Origin: Mycteria americana
Lineage: Eukaryota; Chordata; Aves; Ciconiiformes; Ciconiidae
NCBI RefSeq assembly: GCF_035582795.1
Contig: NC_134365.1
Span: forward strand, 137,295,077-137,359,076
Direction: 5' to 3'
DNA length: 64,000 nt
Shown here piece after piece: positions 34,701 to 49,700 of this stretch; the stretch's first letter is position 1; each line of letters opens with the position of its first letter. The notes under the pieces are model-generated. The model made no database searches. It was not told the origin of the DNA and was given only the letters and a program-made list of their open reading frames with translations. Both the position numbers and the translations under genes were made by a program.

Positions 34701-37700
34701 ACACTCCATGATGTGAATGGAAAAAGACTGAAGCATTCTAAATTGGAAAGGTGAATCTAAGGTTCTGAAAAACAGTTCCTTCTTGGGAACACCTTCGTAA
34801 CTGAGTATCATGTTCTGTAGGCTGTGAAATCGTGTTCCATTGATGGTCTGTGGGGCATTTTTGAGTGATATTCAGCCCGTGGTTGATGCTTTGTGACCCA
34901 ACACTGCTGGTTTTGCACCTGTTGAGTTGCTGGCTCTGCCTGTGGTTTCTACATGTGGTTTCTAATCTGCCTTATGTCTACTCTTGTTGTTTTTTGGTGC
35001 TCAGCTCCAGGCTCACTTACTAGATCTTTCACCCTTTGCATCACTTACTGATTCTCAGTCATCATTGTATCACTTATAACTCTGAGACAAGAGTTTTGTG
35101 GGTCTGCAGGATATGGGGGGGTTGGAAGGGGTGTTTTTGGAACTGCAGGTGTGTGGGTCTAGGGTTCCATGACAGGTAAGTAGAAGGTTTCCTGAGAAGA
35201 CTAGGCAAGCTTTGCTAGATGAATTATGTAGATATACACCAGATATAGCCTGCTTGCATGTGCTTATACTCACTTCCCGAAGTGTCAGAGAGAAGAGTAT
35301 TAGGAGTCCTCCAGAGATCATATAATTCATTTGTCCCTTTGCTCTAGAGTGGGATCACTGGTATTTATATTGGATGTCTGCTTAACATAGTGCCTTAAAT
35401 AGTGGGGACTCCACAACCTCCTTATCTGGTCCATTCCTTGTGGTTCCTTATCTTACTATTAGACAGTATTACTAATATCCACATGCCTTGCTGCAGTTAA
35501 GCCCTTTGCTTCTCCTGTCTCCACAGACAGGGAGAACAGACCTATTGTCTTCCTTCTTAAAAAGGCCTTTAACATATTACGGAAATCACCTGTCTTCCTT
35601 TTTTGTTCAGAAATCCTTGCTAGTTTAGTCTTCCTTTGGGAGTCCTGCTTCTTGGTTCTCCTCATCTTTTCTTGACTTTCTCCAGTTGGCTCCCATCCTG
35701 CTTGAGATGCCGTGTCCAAAGCTGTGCAGCTCGTTCACCACTCCGGGTGCTCATGACGTTGCAGATTTAAATAGTGCCTGAAGCACTTGTTTGATGAGGA
35801 GACCCTCTATATCATTTTACAGGGAGGTGGCAGACTACAGGTCTTTAATCGTGGAAGACTTTGTCAAGTTTCTTGACACTTTATTTCAAGGTTGTTGTGG
35901 GGAGGACAAATACACTGATTTCAAATTCAGCACAAAAGCTTGGCATTAGCTTGAGGCTCAGAGAACTGGGGTCAGGCATCCCCCAATCTTTGTCCAGTCC
36001 AACTGAGGGATGAAGCTGGAAATGCATTTTCTCCTGTGTTTGCTTTTTGGCTCAAGAGAGAGTCAGGAGCAGATGCTGCTGTCATCACTAGCAGAACTTC
36101 TACTGCTGCTATGGTAGATGGTGGTAGCAGCGCAAGCAAGTCTGGGTGTCCTGGTCTAGAATGCATTGTATGGGTTAGGGCAGGTCCCACAGACTGAAAT
36201 GGGGCATGAACTCTATGGTCGTTCATGACAGTAAAATAATCGTAAGTCCTTTTCTCTTCCTATTCTTTCTGCAAATAGAATGAAAAACAAGCATCTGTCT
36301 CTTTCTCCTTCCATCCTGTTTTCCACCTGTGGTAGGTGGTGAAATTTTAGTGGTAGTGCATGACCAGGTGACGTGCTAAGGCTTCTGCTCCCCATCTGCT
36401 AATTCTCCTTGCCTACAGCTCCTGCTTGTGGTAGCCTCACCATGCTTACTGCTTTATCCCTTTTGGAAGCAGTGTCAGGAAGCTGGTGTGCCTGATGTGT
36501 ATTGTTGACATTACAATATTTGCAAAACTTTTTTTTAAGTATTCAAATGACTTGTGTTTGCTTGTACCAAAGGCACCTCCCTGTCTTGAAGATGTAGTAG
36601 TAAGATGCTTAGTAGTATGGAAGAAGAATTGCATTTCGAGGGATCACAACTCAAGGAATTCAGCACAGTAGCCTTGTTAATTTGTTAAGGGTTTATTAAA
36701 GAACACCACCTAATTGCAAAATAGCATAACCAGTTTTACTGAAACATCTTCCCATGGAAGTGAGTGACCAGTGTCTGGAAATTTAGGTGACGTGCTCAAG
36801 AGTTGTACAAGAGTTGTGTGCCAAATCTGGGGATGAATCCAGATTCCTCAGAGGAGCTTTATTCACAAGGTACTGTAATCTATAAGAGGCTATCTGAATG
36901 AAGGAGTGGCAGAGTTGGTATTTGTAGTTTGATCTCCCAACTCTTTGTCCTCTTCTATCTCACTTAGACCGCAGTGCCCTCCTCCAATAATTCGTGTGAC
37001 ATCTCTGAACTCTGTATCGGAATCAGCAACAGAACTCAGTTTGACAGGCCCGAGTACACTGTCTTTGACAGAAGACCCCTTTGTAAGACATAAGTGCTAT
37101 TCTGAAATAGGTACAGTTTATCCAGCACAACCCAGCAATGGCAGAATGGTATCCAGGGGTAAGGAATTCTGGTTGCTGACCAAGAATTCAGATGAAAGTA
37201 GGGGAAGATAATATATTATATATATATATAATAAGATAATATATTACTGTTGCCACTATTAGATGATGCGTGACTAGCAGATAGCAACATTTATCTATGC
37301 TGAAGAACAGCACTTGGTATCAAGCTTTGATGTCTGTGCAAGCTGACTCCCAGTGTAGAAGCAGCAGTCCAGATTTGGTTACAGTGTTTTGCTGTTCTTT
37401 CTTGGATGTATGAATATATATTGTTCCTGCAGTTTATGACATAATTCAATTGGGTTTGCCCTGGGCTAGAGAAATCATGTTAGTAAGCACCGTATCCTTT
37501 TGGAATTGACATTTTTATTGTAGCTTAGATACAAAGCCATTAGCAAAAAAAGAACTAAGTTGATGATGTGTTGTAAGTCTGTTTAGGGATGCACGTCACA
37601 CACATGTCCCTGTGATGATTGTATGTCATTTTCTTTCAGTGATGGTGTCTGCAGGTTCAATATTTACTCAAAATGGGCTATTGCTGAGTATTACCCCAGT

Positions 37701-40700
37701 AAACTGATCTGCTAGCATGTTTGGAGCAAGCAATTCCAATCACATTGGAGAGTAAGAGAATACAAGCTGCAGGGATGACTGAAGTTTGGGCACCACTGCT
37801 AGTGATAGGAGTGGTGAATCTTACGACATCATGGTCACACTGTCTTCATGCACTTTTAATGATGGATTAAGTGGGATGGTAACTCAGGTGCTATGTCTTT
37901 TGCCTTTGTCACATCCTTCCTGCCACCATTGATGGCTGGGTGGTATGTGAATCTGTGCTCCTTGTTTACCTTAATGTGCTGAACTATAAATTGGGTTGGT
38001 CTGTAAGTGAATTTCTATGCCATTCACTGACACTGTTGGAAGGGACAGGGCACCTTCCACAGGGGTGGGGCTGTCACCTGAGGGCAGCAATTGTCCTGTT
38101 TAATCCTCTGCCGATGGGTTAACGCCCTAACCCTCCAGTATTTTTCCACCTTCTTCCATGTATTTCATTGTAGCAGCACCACTGTTACTTGTACGTGAGC
38201 CTAACTACTTTAAAGCTGGTTGAGGAATTTCTGTGAGGCTTATGTTACAGCCTCACTGCAGTATAGAAATGTCTACTGTCAAGGTGAAGTTGGCTATGAT
38301 TGAGAACATACATTTGTGGATGTTGTGCATTTGGAAAGAAAGAGCAGGAGATGGTTTTGTGCTTAGTATTCACTTATTTCTACTTGTATACTGCTTGTGC
38401 ATCATCTCTAGCTTCCAGACATCAGTCACTAGATCAAAGCCCTTTGTTAACTTTGGTTGTTTTCTGGAGTGGAAGTAGAGAAAGATGAAGGGACAATTTA
38501 AGTAAATTCAGCTGGATTAGGGACTCTGTGGAACATACGATTCCTTATATGATTTGCAAAGAAATCTTGCACAGGTATCAAATAAGCTTGATTTCTTATT
38601 GAGTAAAGAGGCAGAGCAGTATTTGTATAGAACTAATGCTAGTATAAAGAATGTATGTGTATCTATGCCTGTTGTAAAATACCACTCCCCGTGCTGCATC
38701 TGAAGTTAAATGAGATATGTACAGTAATAGATCAGTAGGAATACATTTTTTTTTAAATAGTTCTGCTGTAGATAATTTGCAAATAATAAAAGGAAAGCCG
38801 TGGAGATGCAGATGTCTGCTGCTACCACAATGTGTGTTCATTTTGGCTAGAAGGGCGTTGGTGAGTTCTGCAGAGAATCAGTCCTGCAACTGCAGTCATC
38901 TTCAGACATTCTTGCACTGTCTGCAAAAAGGAAAAGGCTTTAAAGTGGGGATACTGATAGTCAGTCTACTACATGGGATGTTTTTCAAGGTGTATGTTGG
39001 CAGATGTGGGAACTAACTCTCTAGTGCAAATAAGGGAGTTTTGATAGAACTTTTCAATATTGCCAGTGCCATGGGTTCTTACTGTCAGGCTAGGAGGAGA
39101 CAAAGGACAGACTGAGAGAGAAGGAACATCCAGCTAGCAAATTTTCTGAAAAAGATTAAATAATTACAGGTGAGAAGTTCAGCAAACTGCACTACAGCCA
39201 TTGTAGAGAACCTGGTGTTGCTCTGAGGTATGGAACTGTTAGACAAAGTTGAGGATGGGTTGTAAAATCCTTTTTGTATCACAGGTGATGCATTCCTTAT
39301 GTTAAAATTGCCATTGTTTGTAAAACCTCCAGTGGTGACGTGTAAAAGGGTTGTCTCATCTCACAAATTAAACTTGAACGATACGGATTATCCTGACGAG
39401 TTTTTTTCAGGCCTTCCCGTGTTATACTATGACATATACCTAATGAGACGTTGAAGGTGTCTCCCCAAACAGGACTGGGTGGGGCTGCTACAGGGATGAA
39501 TGATTTAATATGCTGTGTTGTTTGTAGTCAGCTTTAAATTGGTGATGTGTTATTCATTGTAACTATATGTGTCAGCTTTTGCTGTCATGTGTACACATCT
39601 GGCAGACAAACTATTATATTGCTGAAACTCCCTGGGATGTAGATACTCTACGTTACACAAGACGGTTTTGAGGGAGAATGTATTTCAAGAAGAGGTTATA
39701 TCCTTCCACTTTCTGAACCTTGGCTTGTGCAGCAGTGCAATAAGTTCATTACTGCGACAGCTGAAATTTACAGTTAGTGTAATTGCTAAAACCCTAAAAC
39801 TTTTTGTTCCTTCCTAAACTTGGGTTTGTTTTTCGGAATTCTTAAGAGCGCTCAAAAATGCATAAATCTCCATTCCGGCAAGGCACATATGGATTTACAG
39901 AGGAGTGATGTTTTCCTGAGTTTCAGGTAGGGCAAAGTAGGTATAAGTAAGGTAATGCTGTGCAAGGGGCACTAGCAAGTTTGTTACTTCCCTGGTGAGA
40001 TTAAGTCTACTCTCAGCTGTCCTCTGACCTTGGAGATGCCTGGACTCTCTAGATGTCTCAGCTGTATCTGAGAACCCTTCTTCATCTTGAAAATGAAATC
40101 AATGAGGAGAGATAGAATTGAGTTCTGTAGTTTGTTTTCAAAGCATTGTTGCTGCTCTTAACAATGCAGACCTGATGGACTGTTCAAAAGAGGTCTAGAG
40201 GTGCACCTAATAAACCACATAATGTAGGAATTACTTGGCACTGAGATGCCTAAATCCCCAAGTGTGAAAATACTAGTAAGAAACTCCTTTGCCCAGCTTT
40301 CTTCTTGCCTAGAAATACCTATAATCTGTTTTCATGCAAGTCCAGGACTACGGTCTGTCAAAGTAATAATCTAGCACAAGCCTACTAGTGAGTCAGAAAT
40401 GACACATCTGGAAGGGCCTAATCCATTATGTATTCTTACAATATATTTAATATTATTTGATAGAAAGGAGCCTGATATAATGTGAGTTAGTGACACCTTC
40501 TTTTAAAGCAAGCCTACAGCTTGAGATGGTATGGTGATGTGATACGATACTCTTGATTTTTTTTTTTTTTTGTGTGTGTGCATGTGGGGAAGATGGGGAA
40601 TCCTGGGTTCTGGCTTCTCTGTATAAAACAGTATTGCCTTTTTACATTAAACAGCAGGAGCTGGGAGAATGAGTATTCTGAATTTTTGACCACATGGGCC

Positions 40701-43700
40701 AGTGTGTGCTCTTGTGTGGATGCCTTTATACACTGGGTAGGGACAGTGGCCCTCAGCACAATTACAATGCTCAAGCCCCTAGAAATTGGGCACTGGGGTC
40801 TTTTATCAGAATTGTGCTGCAACGACCCTGTAGGTCATGGTGACTCTGCTGCAGCTGTGCTGGCCTCGCTGCTGAAGTAGAAAGGAATTGTTGAGACAGT
40901 GCCACGATACTGAGTAAAGGTGCTTGTGCTAGGAAATGACCACCTGTTTCCCTCCAGAAACAGGTAAGTTTGGGCAAAAGAGCAGCAACCATGAGAGGTG
41001 CTCTGAGGGAGAAAGAAATGGAGGTCATTTTGCAAGGCTTCTTTGGTAGCAACCTCTGAATCTCTCTCTTCAACTTCTTTACCTTCAGCACTCTGTAAGA
41101 ACAACGTGATCAGCCTTGCTGGCCTGGTCAGACTCAGCAGCACAAAATGCGGAGGCAGAGAAATAAATAGCGTAGTGGTAAGAACCTTCGAGCTCTCTGA
41201 TTCAGAGAAAGAGGCGCTGATATGCACTGGTTGAGCTCCAATAGTTGCTAAGTCCTAGTCAGAAGTCTGCAAGTGTGCTATGCCACGTAAAATCAGATTA
41301 TTAGTGGTATTCTGGGATATGTTTCATTATCAATGTGAAACATAACAAAAATAATGTTACGAAGTAACCTTTGGCATGTAAATCCCTCATCTATGAGCAC
41401 TTTGATGTGTTGATTTGTAGATATAATAGATATTTGCTAAATTATTTCCAAAGGAAGACTTTCAAAATGTTCTTTAAGTAAATCACCATGAATCACTTTG
41501 TTTCAATTCTCTCTGATAGGAGAATTTGGGACAATGGAAGCAAAAGACTGCTAGAGAAGTCTCCCCCACCCCCTCTTTTGCCCAAGTCAAGAGTTACCCT
41601 GGGACATGAGGGAAAACCAAAGATTAAATCAGAGGGAACTAATCAGGCTTACGAGAAGAGTGGCCGTTGTCTAACTAACAGTATAGAGCAATCAGTTGTC
41701 TCAATATTTTATATGTGATTATGGCCTATTGAAAGAAATGAACCTATTGGTACTTAACGAAAACTGTAGTCAAGAAAGGATAGTGCTTATGTACCTAGCT
41801 TAATTTCAGATTTTCTAATTACCTAATGTGATTACTAAATCAAAGCCAAATTATAATAAATACAGTAAGTAACAGCAGCAGTAGTTTGGAAGTTCTCAGT
41901 TTACACAAATGCATCTAATGAGCAGTTTATAAACAACTGTAAAACAGAACTTCAAAGAAGTGGATTTGCATTTTGTTTTAAACTGAATTTAACAAATTAC
42001 CCATGTCAGTCATAACTCATTTCTCAGTTGTGCTAGTGAGGAACCCAATTATCAATTTGAATGTAAGATTCAACCTTAGAGCCAGTTTCATTTATTTTAG
42101 GTTAGTGACTAGTCTTGCCTTCAACACAGAAGGGCTTTGCTTTTTGTTTTTCTTTGTTTCCTGTAAAACACAGAAGTTCACAGCTAAGCTGTAACAAATT
42201 ACAGCTTTAACAAGTTTCTTAGGGTTCAGACCAAAAGTGGAGAGGATTTTATAAGAAAGTTTTAAGTGTCTTCAGCTTGTAAGGGTGTGCACCAGGTGCC
42301 ATGTGGAGCTCGGCCTTAAGCCAAGCATCAATTTGGAACAGACCTGTGTAACCCCAACATACCTGTGCATGCTATGTGGCCTTCGTATGTCAGAACTGCC
42401 AAAGCATCAAAAAAGGAGAAACATTTGTTTTCCTCTGAGTCATTACTAAAGTTTATTTTTTCCATCACCTCTGCACAATCTCCTTCTATTGTCCATCGCA
42501 TCCTAGGATTAAAAAGCCCTAATATCTAGCTATGAAGAATCTGGAATGATACATTTTAAAATAATGAAAATATCTGTATAAAAGCACTTGGTGATTATTG
42601 CATTGCAGCTAAAAGATAATACAGATTTAATTAGCTGTGGCTTCCATTGGGATTATCGTTTGGCCTGGCTAATTACAGAGAGCCTGTGTAGGGATCAGAG
42701 ATGTAACTTGCCATGAAACTGTTAACATTGGTCTTCACTGATGAGAAGGAAACCCAACAGTTGCCCAAGAGCCTGGCAAAAATACCAAAACCTCAGTGTT
42801 GCTCAATCTGTAAACTGCAAAATAAGTTTTGACAAATCACAGCAGACATGCTGTGTCTGCAAATACTACAGATCAGCAACCATTGCTTTCTTGCACAGCT
42901 TGACTTTGTGCAAAACTTTTTTGTCTTGTGGCAGAAAAATAAACTTTCTCAAAATAATGCATTTTAAGTAGAGATAATTAGAGTTCTTGCAAGGTTTGTG
43001 TTGTCTTGCTGTTTCTCTCACTGTGAATGTGGAATTGTATGTGATAGTGTACAGAAACAGTATGAATTCTGTAACACCAAATTACCGTTTTTGAAATTCA
43101 GTATCATTAGCAACTTCATGTGGTGAATATATTTATATTAGCACCGTCTCACCCAACTTTTTACCTGTGTTTTCTGAGCTGGAACTTAAGTGATAAGACA
43201 CATTTAATTGTCTTCTTGGAGGCATTAGAGAGCCAGTACTTAAGCAAACAACTGAAAAAGTTTCTAAAAATTCTTTCATCAGTGAATGTATTTAATTTCT
43301 TCTTCATTGCACCACATCCTTGCAAACTCAGCAAAACCTGACGTTCAAGTGACAAGTAGCACTGGAGGACCTTTATTTGAGATAACAAATTAAAAGGAAA
43401 GAACCCTGCTTTCCTCTTAGAACCCAGATTGAACTGATGAAATATATTTGTGAACTAAGCACACCTATGGTTATATCACAGGTAGGTAATGTGTTTGGTG
43501 TTCTCTAGTACATTTTATGGTACCACCTTTACTTAAGAAAAACACACTGGGTCTGACCACAGCTCCATCTAGACCAAAGGCCCATTAGGCCCATCACCTG
43601 TCTCCATTGTCATCTATGGGTTATTATCTGTGGAAAATATAGTAGAGCAGGTGTACAGTGATGCTTCCCCAGTATATTTTCTCATTTCCTATGACTTATA

Positions 43701-46700
43701 GCTCAGATGTTTTCAAGCCAGAGAAGACTGGAAGACCTAAACTGCACAGTATAAACTGTGGCCAGCACAGACATAAGAAGTGTTACAATGATACCCTCTG
43801 TTGTGGTCTTTCTTCCTTTTGTAATTGCTAATAATGTTGAATAGCTTTGACTGTTACTGAGTGTTGAACTGACATCTTCATAGAACTATCTGTTGTAGTC
43901 TCAAGGTCTTGTTCCCAAGGGGCTGTGATCAGCTCAAAGTCTGTAACTGTGATGTGAAATTAAGGGTTTTTTTTTATCCCCTGTGCTGGCTTTATATTTG
44001 ATTCTGCTGAATTTCACCTGACATTTTAATCTTTGATCACTAAGTTTCAGAAGGTCCTTTCATGATTCTTTGTAGTAAGCCCTCATCTTTAGCACTCTTA
44101 GTAAATTAGGTGTCATCAGCAGGCTGTCACCTACTGTTCATTCTTTTTTCTTTTTATCAAATAAGTTGAATGTACTATTGCTAGAGCCTTGTTCAGCTCT
44201 ACTAGTGACTTTCCTCCACTGTGAAAAATTGCATTTTCTTCTACCCTTGTACTTTATCTTTTAACTGTATTTTGTGTGTATTAATCCTATAGCTGCTTAG
44301 TTTTTTATAAGTCTTTGATGACATGCGTTACATGCCTTTCTAACATCTGTTAGAAATCAAAGTGGACTTTGATTATCAACCAAATCTCCCTTATCCACGT
44401 ACTTTTCCTCTGAAGAACTTCAGTAGCTAGGTGACAGACAGACAACCTCCCTTTACAAAATCTTTCTTGGCAGTGTCCCAACCTGTTATAGCTGCCCAGG
44501 TGCCCCCTACTTCTACATTTTTGTTAAAGGTTCTGCTAGGTTGCCTGGCACAGACATCAGGTGTTTCAGACTATAGGTCTCTGTATCTCCTTTGAAGCAT
44601 TTGCCTCTTCAGAGTCTTCAGACAAGGCTGATGAGAGGTTATTCACTGCAGTTACTAGATCAGCTATTTCACCCTTCAGTTGCTTCAAAATTGAGTGAGT
44701 ACCATCCATTTCCAGTGATTTCTTACTATCTATTTTGTCTATTTATTTTGTAACCACTTCTTTTAACACTTCAATTTGAGATGGGTGCATCAGAGTCTCC
44801 CATGAAGAAGGTTTTTTGGCTTGGTAATGTCTTTCAAACTCCTTGACAGTGCACACAAGCAAAATGCTCATTTTTTTTTATGCCATGGTCATAGCTTCTT
44901 TGAGTATGAATTCTGTTTTATTTTTTTAATCCTGATAATTGCTTAGCTTTACAATGCCAGATTTTTCTCTTGAAATGAAAATGAATGAAAAATAATTTAG
45001 TTATGCTTTTTACAAGTTGCTTTCTGAATATTTTTGGGGGGATATTGATTTGGTATTTATTTGGTACTTAAAAGTATTTGCGTTTCTTTATCTTCATTTG
45101 GACATAGGTTTAGTTTTTGTGAAGGTTGCCTTCTTGCTGTTAATAACCTCCCACTTTTTTCCTTTTTAAGTTTTTCTTCATAAGAAGGATTTTCCTAAAT
45201 AGAATTGCATGTTACATTTTCAAAAAGTCTTTGACCTTTCCAGTTGTGGCATAAGGAATTATGTGCAACTAATTGTAAATCAAATAGGAAAATTTATGCT
45301 ATGTACAGAACAATTTTCTGGGTGAATTGGACATAGGTGAGTATCTGTCAGTGTCTGATTTAACAAGCAGAGAACTTTTATTTTATGAAGGGCTGTATGC
45401 CCAAATCTGTCTTGGTAACACTGCCATATATTTAAATAGTGTGTCACTTCATACTGAAGTACGGATGCTCCAGGAGTGGTACATACAGCGTTGACAAAGT
45501 ATGGATGTGGAAGGGCCATTCACAAAACAGTTTTGTGCAGGCAGGTAGTACATGTTAGGGCAGAACAGCACTGCTTGCCTTATGGCTTAGATGAGGATTT
45601 CAGGCTGCCACATGTTTTGGTGTGATTCTCCGGCTGGAATGTATTGGCCTCTGGATGTGCTCTGCTCCCTACAGAGAGGAGCACTCAGGTGGCTCCCTTA
45701 AATTATCTGTCTGAAAGTTATGCAGCCAAAGTTATGTGAAGTGATTCCCACACACAGGGACTAACTCAGAAGCACTATGGTAAACTAGTTCCTCTCAGTT
45801 GTCCTGTTTGGCAAGTTAAAAATGCAATATTGATCAATGAAATAAAGTAAACATGGAAGGGGGCTGTCCAGACCCTTTAATACCATGATTATATCGCTGA
45901 ATATAATGCCTCCAAAACACCTCCTCCACACCCTTGCCCCAAAAAAACATCCACGCAAACAAGCTTGCAGAAATTCTGTATTAAAAAAAATTTAAAAATT
46001 AGGAAACATGAAATAAATTACCTGTATACTGCAGTTTATGTTGAAAACTACATGAAATCACCTCCAATATTATGAATGCCATTTCCATAGAAGTTTCTCC
46101 TACTTAGGTAACTGACCAAGTTGCATTAAGACACTGGCCTTGTTAGAAGCTCGCCTGGGAATGTGTGAGTTTCTGTATCATTAGCTGCCTTGTTTCTAAA
46201 GTGTAGGAACAAGATTAGGTGTCACAGGGGTCCTGGTTCTGCTAGGTTAAACAAATCACTTAATCTGCCTTAGTTTTCTCATACCAAATGGAGGTAATGA
46301 AACACACTTGCCTTTGTGAAGTGGCTTGATACCTGCAAAGAAAAGGTCTGTGCAGCAGGTGAGGACTTCCACCCTTTTTGTAACATCCTTGTAGGTATCC
46401 AGGAGTGAGAACTGGAGTTGGACATGTGCCTAAGAGTGCATGGACAGGAAAAACCTGAGGAATTCAAATCAGTTGCATAGTTGCATTGGAGGGTGTATTT
46501 AATGAGATGAGTGGTCTGTTCATTATGTTCTGAACTATGTAATTTTAATTAAAAATAAATAAAAACTATTAGCTGAAGTTTCATTTTTAATAAATACTCT
46601 GCCCCCCTATCAAATTATCTGTTGGAAGTGAGGTAGAAGAATAATACAAAGGTTCTCCCAAAAGGAAGACATTTTTATTAAATGAGGTTTACTATTTTCT

Positions 46701-49700
46701 TAATTCTGTATTTATTTGCCTCCCATCCTTGACTTGCATGTGATAAGATATTCCATACTGTGAAGTTTGGCACTGAACAACAGAAGTGCATTTGCAATGG
46801 ATTCGACAATGATGCACTGTAGACCTGTGCTTTTTAACTAAAAATTGTTTCTCATGCTCTCTGACTCTTCATTGTGCCATCGGAGATGTAAACTATTAGA
46901 GGTGCAGGTGAAGGATAAAAATGGTTTTTCTATGGGCACCATTAAATAACTGATTACTTTGCCTTTGTGAGGTTGTAGCTGTTCTGTGTTGCTTTGTATG
47001 AGCTAGCTGCTGTGCTAGCTGCATGTTGTGTGATACTGTGCCGGTTGGTGACGCAGCCTAGGGCTTTTGCTGTATGGCAATATCTTTTGCTGGTTGCTTG
47101 GTAAACATCTGTAGCATTTGAGTGGATCATTGCATTATCTGTTGAATTGATCTGTACCTGGCCACCCACACTTTTCACAGAGGATGTCTGAATTATGCTG
47201 GGTGTGTTCATCTGATGTCATGCTAATTAAATGCCTACTTGATTTGTGGTAGTATAAAGGGGACATTATTCTATAGCTGTTACTTTCTTAGAAACAATAT
47301 TGGTAAAATATTTCCTGTAGGCTTTCACCATCTTGTTGATAAATAAGAAATGATCTGAAGATCCATTTCTCCTCCTCCCTGACCTTTTTGCTAATGGTTC
47401 TCCACATGCATACACACATCCTCTCTTCTTCTCTCTTCTTACTTCCTCATGTGTATCTCTTCCTATCTGATTATATTTTAAAAGTGTGTGCCATATTCAT
47501 CTCTGAAAATTAATATGTAGATTTGCAATTATAGTTTTATGATCCGTTAGCAAACAAGAACTGCATAGGTATGTCTGTACTGTCATCTTAACTCAGGACC
47601 TCGTAGTTGAATCCAGGTATCCTGGTGGTGTTCACTGGTGTTCACTGGGGGAAGAAGTGATTAACATTTGAGCTCTGCTGATGTAGGTGGCATGGATGCA
47701 ACTGCTCAAGCCACTTGTCTTTTTAAAGGCAGTCTGAACTCAACCCCTGATACCTGTATAAACACCATTAAGGAGAGCAAATTCCAAAGAATTCTTGTCA
47801 TTTGATGTTGAAGGGAATAGAGTTAATGTGCTAGGGGGAGGATCACAAGGAGTGCAGAATTAAATTAAGGTCTGGACAGTGATGTTTATCATGTTTTTGG
47901 AGGAGGCAGCACAGACAAAGCGAGACGGGAAGGATCCTGCTCAGAAGGAAGACATCGTGGTTTCTGCTTGAAATAAAAAAGATTTCACGAATCTTCTACC
48001 AGAATTAAGGTTCTTCCAGGCAAGATGGTTTTTGGCCAGCTGAAGCTTTTCTGAGTGGAAGCAGGAAACTATTAAATGTAATGTAGACCAGGTGACTCAA
48101 AGCATGCCTGAAATGACTAGCAGAGGTAATTAAGGTAATTAATCTCTGCTATGATATTAATATATATCATTCCTTTTGGTTTTCTGAAGCTGATGAGATG
48201 TGTACTATTGTTGGATAAACAGTAATGAAAATGCCAAGGTACTTTTTTGCAAGATATCTAACTGGGAAAAGTTGTATCATTGTAATTACCTTCCTGTGCT
48301 GTCTTCTCCAGCACTTGCTTTAGTTCTTCCAGTTCTCCAGCTGGAATGAGAAATGTTATGATGTATGTGTGGGAGGGAGGATAATGACTCATGGAAGTAA
48401 TCTCCACTACTGCTGTTGATTTCGTGGGGGAAAGGAAATCCCATTACTCATTGCTGGAGAGCTTTCCAGAGGACTAGATGTCCTGTATGCCTAATGAGAT
48501 ATCCAGCATTCAGATTGTTCTCTGTAATTTAGGAAAAGTTACAGGCATGAAAGACCAGATGGGCCAAGGTACTTCTATTGTCTTGGGCATGCCATGGAAG
48601 ACAAGTAGTAGTAGTAAAAATTACAGTGATTGTGCTAGAGGCTTTCTGCGTAGAAATTCCCTGTTAAAGTATGTCTGTTCTGCTATTAGTCCATAAGATT
48701 ATCGTTACTAGAATGTCTCAAATTAGTAAATTAAGTGGGAGGACCACTAAGTAATCGGGTGGCCAACTTCAGTTCTGGAGGTCATTTCATTTTGTATGCT
48801 TTTGTTATGGGGAACAGAATGTTACCAGGTAGTAGAACTGAGGGAACAGGCATGACATTTAAACAGGAGTTAAACCAAACCAGAAACTTCCAAAGAGGAA
48901 GAGAGAAGGAGGGCAATACAAAAATGCATATAAAATATTCCACGATATTGACATAGTAGATATGGATCTGTTTAAACAGTAAAAGTGATCCTGCTTGCCC
49001 TCTAAAAACAGTTACTTTAGCTTGCCCACTGTTGTTCCTGGTTGTGATCCTTTGTGAGATGCCATTTCAAAATGCAAAAATGAAAACAAAGAAAAGAAGG
49101 GGATGGAAGGTAGGAAGAAGCATGACTATACTGTGAATTAGTATGAGAACAACTCTAGCCTTCATTATCTACATCTGTTTTCATTTCTACAAAGTTACAG
49201 CTTAAATGTAAAAGAAGAGTTGAAAAGAAAATAGGCTTGCTCATCAGAACAAATTGCTTCAATTAAAGGTTACAGTGGTTGGCATGAGCTGGTTGTTTTG
49301 TTTGGTTTTGCAGAGTGGACTCAGCTGAGCTGCTTGTTAAACGAATTAGATTTTGGCACTGGGAGTAGAGTAACATTTACTTTCACAACTGTCTGCAGTT
49401 TTCTACCACTTTAGTGGGATTTTTTTGCAAAGATGTACAACCTGCAAAATACCTTGTAGAAGTTTAACATGTTTGCTCAGCAGTGTCTTTAGAACATTTC
49501 AAGGTATTTTCTCACTACTTTGCCTTTACTTGGGATCTTGGATCGTATTGTTGTTTTATTGTTCTTAGAAGTTAAGAGTTAAACATTAGGAATTTTTTTC
49601 TGAGTAAGTGTATTCTTTTTCCTTCTATTCAGCTGATTTTAATAAAATGCTCACCTATCAGAGATACTAATTTAGCTCAGCTAGTAGACAATTCTTTTTG

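Noticed and set aside
36945..37211. Coding-like open frame with apparent splice acceptor (cacttag) and donor (gtaagg), a possible orphan exon
   Set aside because: The acceptor and first codons fall in the tRNA-like head of a CORE-SINE relic on the opposite strand. The protein matches nothing I know, and no partner exon is visible.
40514..41234. Overlapping open frames of 100-130 codons on both strands
   Set aside because: Opposite-strand frames of similar length with no motif, start context or splice support. Fits chance in locally less AT-rich DNA.
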